64,000 bases of DNA from Dactylonectria macrodidyma (taxonomy: Eukaryota > Ascomycota > Sordariomycetes > Hypocreales > Nectriaceae): positions 496,001 to 560,000 of the forward strand of contig JAGMUV010000019.1 in the NCBI GenBank assembly GCA_020744425.1. The letters run 5' to 3'. The first letter of the stretch is position 1. Each line of letters starts with the position of its first letter. Made by a program: the position numbers and the translations under genes. The notes below the pieces were generated by a model. It did not search any database. It saw nothing but the letters and a program-made list of their open reading frames with translations, and had not been told where the DNA came from. This document shows, piece after piece, positions 56,705-64,000 of this stretch.

Positions 56705-58495
56705 TCACCATTCGAGGGTACCGCTCCAAGAAACCTCAAACCACATACTCACGTGGTTATCCAATTGTTTAGCCGAGGTTTCAACCCTAGAAATGTATGG
56801 TTTCTCTTCTTTGGACAACTGAAACCCCAGATAAAGCGATTCCAAATGGTCTATCGTCCGTGGTTGATCAATGCAGTCAAAGCGGACTTGACCGACAGAT
56901 GCTTCTTTGCCATCTGCGTAACAGAACAAGAGCCCCATGATCTCCGTCCAGCCTCCTGTCTTTAGGCGACACACTCTCACCGCAACGGCGTCCTCAACGG
57001 AAGCGCAAGACCAGAGAAAGCTACGCTTGCTTGCCAAGCCCGGATAGGGGGAAGAGGCCTTTGGTGTGACTAAAGGTGAGAGTCGAGCCAGCGCGAAAGA
57101 TTCAAAAGTTAGGTGGCTAATGCCACATGGATGTTCATCGAAGAAGAAGTAACCAGGCTTCCCTTGCGGAACATCGAGAAGGATCTGTGGACAAGCTAGC
57201 CGAGCTGGCGCTAGTTGAGCTCCGAACAACTTGACGTGTCCTCTATCCGTCTCAAATACCAGAGCCAAAGTTTCATTTGTCTCGAAGCGATTGGCCCTCA
57301 TCGAGAACCGGGCCCTCATCCAGATGCGTACAATACGCTCGTTCTTTTCAAGCGGCATGTAGATCCAAACCGACCTGCTGTGCCTAGACTGGTAGAATGA
57401 CAAGTCTTCATTATATGTGTGGGCGTGGAGCGCCACGGGGGCGGGGTCACAGCAGACAGAAAATCCAGTAATCCCGGGACGGTTATATTGGAACATAGAT
57501 GGTCGAGTTCGAGTTGGCGAATACCGTAGAATGTAGTTGAACGGGTATGTGCGGTGGTGGTTCTCGGGGTGTCGCGGTATCGCAAAAGAGCGCAAACTCA
57601 TGCTGTAACGTTTGACCGAATCGTTGACGTTTGTTACATGCCGTACCTTGACGCCCTTTGAACTCCAGTTAGCTGTATGCTCGTGGGAATAATCAACGCT
57701 AGGCCGTCTTACATCGCTTTCAAACGTCAATGTCCCAGACTCCTGGACTGGCATTGCTTTCCACCACACACCGGGGACGCAGTCAACTTTGGGGCCTACC
57801 TTGGAATTAGAAAATATCAACCTTCTAATACCAAGGTGATCCCCACCCACATAGATGACTGTAGGCGGAACACGGGTATCATCTAATTCGGGCTTGTTGG
57901 CCAATGAGCTGAGATATCTCTCTCCTTCAAACGTGACGTAGCACTTCGTAATCGCAGACGCAACTGTGACTGAGGCCTCAAAAGCCTGGCAGTCGAGCGA
58001 AGGTCTGTTCTTCGCCACAGCGTACTCTCGGGTCAAATATCCAGCTATTTTCTCCCGCAGCTCCATCGGCAAGGGTATAGGCAGCTGGAGATTTGATGCT
58101 AGGTCGTTGAGCAGCTGGTGGCATCGCTCACTGTCTTGACGGAGCGGAGGCTCACATGAATAGGCACTAACTTCGAGCGAGCGGCTAAGTAGTGCAGAAT
58201 TGACGACTCTGAGGCAAGAAAGATGACAGCTGCGCGCCTGGCCGCCATCGTGGAAGCAAAAGCCGATACAAGGATGGTATAAACCGTGACCAACCTGATC
58301 TTTGGGCTCTGCGCGAAGGCGGTATTGGAATTGCCCTGATCTCTGCCCATCGGGATTGACTGGTCAATATTAGCCTCCATGGGTTGCACATCTGAAGACT
58401 CATAAGTGCTTGCCAGCTATGAGCATATCTTCATCGTGAAATTTGACTTGGCACAGGCCACATCTGTGTGTTATACACGGTTTGCGTTTAACCAT
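56705..58495 (-). CDS. Cys-rich N-terminal, F-box-like protein of unknown function (2 exons, GC-AG intron)
   Basis: Minus-strand exons are 58414-58495 and 56705-58359, giving 578 aa. The N-terminus has a likely zinc-binding arrangement: CITHRCGLC (Cys7, 12, 15), then after the junction HPCIGFCFH (Cys58, 62) and CHLSCL (Cys72, 76). It is followed by LQLPIPLPMELREKIAGYLTREYA (about 118-141), which resembles the LPxELxxxI start of F-box-like segments. The remaining about 430 residues match no family I know but look like one folded domain (e.g. PTVIYVGGDHLG, GITGFSVCCDP, YFFFDEHPCGISHLTF). The short 54-nt intron uses a GC donor (CTG|GCAAGC) with a normal CAG acceptor and GCTAAT branch; no GT donor joins these frames. 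Possibly a substrate adaptor for ubiquitin ligase. Function inferred weakly. Confidence 0.78.
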
Positions 58496-59010
58496 GGTCG
58501 GAATGGCAGGGGCGTACACGGGCTGAGGAAATTAAGGAGAACGTCGACTTGAGACAACGTATATACAAGGGATGAAAAGATACAGCGGCCGCGGAAGACC
58601 ATCGCTCCGGTGACCATTTACACTAATTAGATGGCGCGCATGCCTCGACTCGAGGCAGTACCCCTCACTCTACCTCCACCTCCGTTCAGACAAGAGAGTA
58701 CTCCTACTACTACCAGGTGTTGAAATATCAAGCCCAGAATTTGATGTCAAAGGAAACATGGGGAAATCTTCCAGCGCGGGGCACCTCTGCGTGAAACGTC
58801 ACCAATCCGCCTGCAGTGGCTTCGAGTTGTGATACTACGATTGGCCACAAGGCTTGCTACATCCTAATCACCGCTCCCCAAACTGCTCATGGTCCCAATA
58901 TTTGTTTCCTATCTGAGAGTGAGGCCAGTCCTATATAGCCGCCATCCACTCTCGTGAAGTCGGATGCCTTTACTGCCTCTTGCGCATGAAATCGTTATCA
59001 GATTTATTTT
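58496..59010. other. Intergenic region, no supported gene
   Basis: Promoter of the F-box-like gene and 3' flank of the FAD oxidase gene. Nothing recognised. Confidence 0.5.
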
Positions 59011-60990
59011 CTAGTCAATCTTGCAGAGGCGACCATCATGCCGTTCGCTCCATCGCTCGTTTCCCACGCAAGGTGCACACCACAGGACGTCGTAGGGATC
59101 CACTGATCGCTTGATATCCAACAGCCGTTCATAGTTGTCGCCCCAGAATGTGTGTTGCCAATCAGCCTCAAATGGAAGGGCCTGTTTTGTAATTGTTAGC
59201 CTGTAGAAAATGGAATAAGACAGCAAATCACCAACCTCATTGATGTAGGCTCCCGTGTCTGGAGACAGTTCACGCAGTGGCTCAAAGGCATTGTTGAGAC
59301 TGTCAATTGTCTCGATCCTTGCCGTTTCGTTAAAAGGAGGGAAGCCTTGCCCAACAACTAGTCGGCCCGCATTAGCATTACGCATTTTACATATCCACCC
59401 ATGTGTATTTGAGCTTACTCGTGTGAACATATGACTTCCGCCAACCCGGATTCACCGCGTCGCTCCCTCCTCTGGGCACAGCGTCATGTACCCCCTTCCC
59501 GGAGACGATGAACGTGCTAAGACTTCCCACAGTGCCCATGGCTTTTTCAAGCGCCGCTGACAAAGCCGTCTCGTTGCTTTCCAGTGCGTGCTTGTCGAGA
59601 AGCCTCGATACCAAATAGGAGCTGTTGCCAGCGGTTCCTTGATCGTAATAATCATCGAACCATCCGAGAAACGAGTTGTAGGGGGTGATGCCCGCAATCA
59701 CTTGCACGCCGTCTGGCCAGCGGGCTTGGATTGTTTGGTTGATTGGAGCCAACATGTTGTTCAAGACCTGTGTATCTTGAGTGTCTTGGAGAATAAACAC
59801 GCCCAAAACCCCAGCAACCTCAGCCGGCGCCCCGGGGTAAGGGATGGGGTTTGGGAAACGAGACGTGATGAACGAGTAACCTGACAATCCCGCGTCTCCC
59901 AAAGACGGGAATAGTGAAAGCGTGTACGCAATAAAGTCGTACAGGAATGGCGCATCTGGGTCGACAACCAACATCAACGCCAGGCTCAACAACTTGGGGC
60001 TTGGGTGGGTTTGAAGAGTGATGGATGTCAGCACACCAAACGTCGAACCGCCTCCCTGTAAGTGGTCAGCAATGTGAAAGCGCGGTCAAGGGTAGAAAAC
60101 ATACTCCGCGCATCGCCCAGAAGAGGTCAGAGTGCTGGTTTTCGTTGACGGTGAGGATCTTGCCAGACGGCGTGACCAGTTCCATTTGCAAGACCTGATC
60201 AGCGGCGAGGCCATATCGTGGTGCAAGGACAGAATGCCCACCGCCAGTAACGTAGCCGCCAATTCCAACTGATTTGCCTCCGCCGCCGACGATGGTTTGG
60301 TTGTGTTCATCTGTGGCGGTGTAAATGTCGTACATTTGGGCACCGGCACCTACAGTGACAGCATTGCCAGGTATCTTGGTGTCGCAACCGTCCAGCTTGA
60401 ATGACCCTTCGTGGTACTCGATGTCCTTCAAGTGATGTGTCCACAGAGAGAGTGATCCCGGGGCGATGGAGCGACCAATGTAATCGTGGCCAGTGTTTTT
60501 CACCACCACTCTAACACTATGCTTTCGAGCTACAAAGTTTCAGCCGTCTGTCGAATAGCTAGCAGATTGACTTACCAAAATCAATGCCCAGTTTCACATG
60601 CTCTGGAGTAGTGACGTTGACCACGTATGCAGGGTAGCCATCAGCACTACAAGGGAAATCGCCATCAGGCAGGCATGTATCATTGGTGAACTGATCCCAC
60701 ATGACGGATATGGGATTTTCAGTGTGGTACTCGTAGACACTCCAGTCAGATTTGACTTCTGAACAAGCTTGAGCGTCATAGTTTGGCCAGTTTCTGTGAC
60801 AAACCGCCGCAGGAGGGGTCGGATGAAGCAGCCTTCCCCCGAGAGTCTTGTTGAGGTGATTCCATTGTGCTTGGGAAGGCCAGTCCGATGTTCCTGGGTA
60901 GGCCTTGCATACCTTCGCAGGAAGACACCCAGCTGTGGTAAATGGGGATGCACAAGCGGCAGAGAGGATGACCTGAGAGCGGATACGCAT
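59011..60990 (-). CDS. Secreted FAD-linked oxidase, BBE type (5 exons)
   Basis: Minus-strand exons are 60576-60990, 60105-60529, 59419-60055, 59236-59357 and 59011-59181, giving 589 aa. Vanillyl-alcohol-oxidase/PCMH-fold flavoenzyme related to glucooligosaccharide oxidases and berberine bridge enzymes, oxidising sugars or aromatic alcohols with oxygen and releasing hydrogen peroxide. A signal peptide (about 1-22) and several N-glycosylation sites suggest secretion. The covalent FAD histidine is His153 in [13 protein letters not shown]. The second FAD-linkage Cys found in bi-covalent members is absent in [19 protein letters not shown], so mono-covalent binding is expected. [16 protein letters not shown] is rebuilt over an intron. 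The C-terminal BBE domain ends with [20 protein letters not shown]. All four introns join in frame. Substrate unknown. Confidence 0.93.
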
Positions 60991-62223
60991 GATGAGGACC
61001 TTGTGGGGAGTAAACAGAAAGGCTACTCAAAGTGGGACATGATTCTCAAACAAAATAATGAATACTCAAGGGAATCCGAGATATTTAAACTAGAGGCAGC
61101 AACAGCAGCATGGCAAATATTCCGGTGGAATCCAGAGAGCCCGACGCATGATGAGCGATTCAATGATAATACGCCTAAACCCAACTGGGCCTGATGCTGC
61201 GAATCTGCAAGGCGGGCCTCGAATGCAACCCACCTACTTCGCAACGGAACGGCCAACAAATCAACCGGAAACAGTAACGACATGGCTCATCAGCAGCCAC
61301 CGATGTCACGAGCGGGGAGACTGGCCACTCAACGACATTCGTATTGATCGTACCTCGCATTCCTCGAAAACTCAGCCCTGCGAGATTGGAGATTGGTGGG
61401 TGGGCCAGGTGAACAGTGGGCCCTGGAGGGGGATGCCTTGGGTGGCTTTGCGGGGGGGACTTGGGGGAGTGTGTTGGCGGTTATTAACGGGGCTCGTGCT
61501 CTGTAACCGATGAATACGATCAAAGATTTGCAGTAGTAAGAATCTGGTATACTTCTCGGCTGAAATATTCAGTATCATGTAGGTTCGGGAGGTAGTAAGC
61601 AGATCGACATGCATTCGACGAGTTGGATTATCCCCCAGTCCCGACCCGCATGAGCGTTGATGACGGCTGTGCTCTACATGATGCTGAATGTGTCGGCAGT
61701 TGGGCTCTTGCAGCTGACTGCAGACAAGCTGGATGCACGCAAATGAGGTACAGTACATACATAACTTCTCTGGGATTTACTGCAGAAACTAATTACTAGG
61801 CTCCTAATCCTCGAGAGACACTAACTGATACCTACACAACTAATGATCATCCCATCATCCCTCTCTTCTCTTCTGCTTCTCTGCTCCATCAGTCACCGCC
61901 CTACAAGATGACGCTAAGCCCAATCGATAGCCGCCCAGGAACATGTGCACCAAATCGATTCGACCCACGTTGTCCAACGGCGAGCTAGCCCAAAACAGGC
62001 AACGCAGGGTCTGGTTTGCTCGCCTGCCCCTAAATTGCATGCATTAAATTATCGCAACTCTCTCTTCATCACTCCACGCGCCCACTTGTCTGACTGTCGA
62101 TTGCTTCGCGTCGCATCTTCCGCTTCTCGAACTGCTTTTCGGCCGCACAATGCGGACTGCCACTCCTTTTACGTCCCTCTGATTCGCTGTTGCGATCACC
62201 GTTCATTCTCTTACCACACCACC
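60991..62223. other. Divergent promoter region, FAD oxidase and GPI-type protein genes
   Basis: About 1.2 kb between divergently transcribed genes. Contains a TTTAAATA-like element about 90 bases before the oxidase start and a C/T-rich leader just before the ATG at 62224. No gene supported. Confidence 0.5.
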
Positions 62224-63144
62224 ATGCGCCGCCACGGCCTGCGACTGTCTCTCCTCGCGCACATCTGCTGCCTCTTTTGTTTCTTCTTGTCTCACACCGC
62301 CACGGCCAAATCCACCACGGCTTGGGTCACTCCTCATGCCAGCTACTCTTCGTCCATCGGCGTGCTCGGTTGTAAGGTCGACACCGTGAGTCACCAAATA
62401 ATGGCGTTCTCGGCAGCAAAATGTGCGAATTTGTTCGCACATCTTGCAGCCAAGCACACCGCGTAGTGAATCGCCCTATTTTCTGACATTTGGAAGGATC
62501 GCATCGCCTACTGGCCCATGGCCGTCGACTGCGACAACATCTGCGTCGCGCTGACGTACGAAGACCGAACCGTCCACCTGCTACGCATCGACCAGTCCGA
62601 AGGCGCCTACGACGTCAGCTACGATGCCTGGAACTATCTCTACACCGGCTACGCCGCCACCGACAAACCTACGGCCGGCGGCGCAATCGAGATGACGTAC
62701 GAAACAGTCGACGCCTCCAAGTGCGACGAGCTGGTCGACACCGACGGCCACAAGCTGCCCCTAAGCGCTTCCAACAGTATGAACTACCTCGCCAGCTGCC
62801 TCGACCAGAATGACACCTACGTCGGCGAAAACTACGTTCTCTACAACATTGCCGACTCGCTCTGCACCCTGGGCTTCGACGAGGAGTGCGAACTTGACTA
62901 TCCCGCCTACAACCAGGCCTCGTGTCCCCACACCCTTGGGCTGACTGCCGCTCTGAACAATACACCCGTTTATAACATCAATTATCCCACTGGCGAAAAG
63001 GTCTTGGCCTCGACGGGAGAAGTCGTCAGCGATACCGCCGACGATACCAGCAATGCCGACGAGGAGTCACGTGCTCCGGGCCATCCGTCTACCTTCAGCT
63101 TGATGCTGTTGACGTTGGTCTCATGCTACCTCTACGCGAGCTGA
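62224..63144 (+). CDS. Conserved secreted, probably GPI-anchored fungal protein (2 exons)
   Basis: Exons are 62224-62385 and 62497-63144 with a 111-nt intron, giving 269 aa. A signal peptide of about 28 residues is followed by GVLGCKVDT/DRIAYWPMAVDCDNICVALTY in two exons, then VHLLRIDQSEGAYDVSYDAWNYL and further paired cysteines (CDEL, CLDQ, CTLGFDEEC, SCPH), and a short Ser/Asp/Glu-rich stretch before a hydrophobic C-terminus, as in GPI-anchored wall proteins. Proteins with this core are widespread in Pezizomycotina and lack an assigned function. The fold is speculative. The acceptor TGGAAG was chosen because it continues the conserved GCK...RIAYWP...VDC block without loss. Confidence 0.85.
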
Positions 63145-63707
63145 TGTCACGGACAAACACAAATAACGCATGTCCACGCGTTAATGTCTCATTTCCAACC
63201 AACGAACACTTTTGGAGTGGTCGTTTGTTCAGCCATGCTTATGTTGGGTCGGAGTTGAGAAGCTTTGGGGTTTTGGTTTTGGTGCAGTTGTGATACCCAT
63301 TTTTCCCTTCCTATGAACGACAAATTTAATTCTTTTCTCGACACTCCTTCGCTATGCTGCTCTCTCCGTCAGCATTCTCACTTTTGGAGAGCTGGAATCA
63401 CTCTTTATAACAGCTACGAACACTTGACGACATCATTACCACTTAATTCAATTGTATATATATATATATCGCAATATCCATAATGTTTGGTTGACACAAT
63501 TCTTCATCACTTTTAAAGCTGAAACCAGGTGACCAGACCCTGGTTTATTTAACTCCTTTCTATTCAAAAAGAAGCCCATTGTCTAAACTCCATGTCATCA
63601 TAACCCGGTTCCCATTCAAGCGCCACAAGTGAGTTGTCTATCCAGCACCACTCAGTTTCCAATCAGTCCCACAGCAGACTGCCGTCTCAATTTCCCCCGA
63701 TAAGACC
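63145..63707. other. Convergent intergenic region with a TA microsatellite
   Basis: About 560 bases between two genes that end toward each other. A short (TA)n run lies at about 63454-63469. No gene supported. Confidence 0.5.
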
Positions 63708-64000
63708 TCATCGAGCAACCGTCCCCTTGATTTGTGCAAAGCAAGCGATGAGACACTCCTTCATCCGTGGGGTCAAGCTACCATCGTAGATTTGGTCTGA
63801 CTTAACCCATCTCCATTCTGAGTCGTCCATCGCCTTTTTGATTCGGGGCTTGGTACCCTCCTTAATCGTGACGGCGAAGTGGAACTGCGTGCCCATATCG
63901 CCGTGGCGCGTTGTGATCCCGTTCTCTCTGGCTTCGACCTTAATGTTGTCAACTTCGCGACCCATCTCCTCCATAACGATGCGATGGATTGTCGCTCGCA
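63708..64000 (-). CDS. C-terminal part of a NUDIX-like hydrolase, 5' end outside the window
   Basis: The minus-strand frame is open to the right window edge and ends with a stop at 63708. The edge carries RATIHRIVMEEMGREVDNIKV, matching the second half of a NUDIX box (R-x-x-x-EE-x-G), where the two Glu residues bind the metal that drives cleavage of a nucleoside-diphosphate-linked substrate. Downstream, FHFAVTIKEG, SEWRWVKSDQI and LTPRMKECL resemble the usual strand and helix after the box. About 97 residues are visible. The Gly and Glu of the first half of the box would lie outside the window, so the assignment is provisional. The protein could also be a divergent family member without activity. 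Confidence 0.6.
   Translation of the reverse strand, partial: RATIHRIVMEEMGREVDNIKVEARENGITTRHGDMGTQFHFAVTIKEGTKPRIKKAMDDSEWRWVKSDQIYDGSLTPRMKECLIACFAQIKGTVAR

Noticed and set aside
1..64000. CRISPR arrays, rRNA genes, intact transposons or viral integrations
   Set aside because: I looked for regular direct repeats, terminal inverted repeats, transposase or reverse-transcriptase motifs and conserved rRNA blocks by eye and saw none.

Overview
The window reads as nuclear DNA of a filamentous ascomycete (Pezizomycotina). A Sordariomycete, perhaps Hypocreales, is my best guess; the sequence alone does not fix the species. The grounds are many short GT-AG introns (about 46-110 nt) with CTAAC/CTGAC-like branch sites, fungal-only families (Zn2Cys6 and bZIP/DUF3425 regulators, HET, tannase, Aspf2/PRA1-like, yapsin, sphingolipid C9-methyltransferase), compact intergenic regions and one nuclear-type tRNA. 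Gene structures were assembled by hand from splice signals and frame continuity. Most join exactly in frame, but none has transcript support.

Layout. 0-10 kb: 3' end of an alpha/beta hydrolase, a one-pass membrane protein, a five-exon L-fucose-permease-type MFS transporter, a doubtful small gene and a Zn2Cys6 regulator. 10-20 kb: a stand-alone RNase H1 N-terminal (viroplasmin-like) protein, pyrroline-5-carboxylate reductase convergent with an L-threonine aldolase-type PLP enzyme, a bZIP/DUF3425 factor, tRNA-Arg(ACG) and sphingolipid C9-methyltransferase. 20-30 kb: an Aspf2/PRA1-like secreted protein, a secreted M14 carboxypeptidase, a flavin monooxygenase and an ACS-family MFS transporter. 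30-34.7 kb has no gene I can support. 34.7-42 kb: a GPI-type yapsin protease with a repeated Ser/Thr/Cys stalk, a broken HET-domain gene and a four-exon extended SDR reductase. 42-64 kb: tannase, a six-exon Zn2Cys6 regulator, a paraoxonase-like gene with a damaged-looking donor site, a GH16-like pseudogene, another ACS-family transporter, a Cys-rich/F-box-like gene with a GC-AG intron, a secreted BBE-type FAD oxidase, a GPI-type secreted protein and the C-terminal part of a NUDIX-like protein.

How the parts may work together. The left half mixes housekeeping genes (proline and amino-acid metabolism, glucosylceramide methylation) with secreted proteins. From 40.8 to 61 kb, one SDR, one tannase, one pathway-type regulator, one lactonase-like enzyme, one organic-anion-type transporter and one secreted FAD oxidase lie close together, interleaved with two decayed genes. 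That could be a small catabolic neighbourhood for plant phenolic or sugar conjugates, but this is inference from proximity only. No CRISPR, rRNA, intact transposon or obvious new multigene system was found. The most unusual items are splice-site oddities (GA-AG-like and GC-AG introns, a 23-nt microexon inside a zinc cluster), the stand-alone viroplasmin-type protein, and two pseudogenes showing contrasting kinds of decay.
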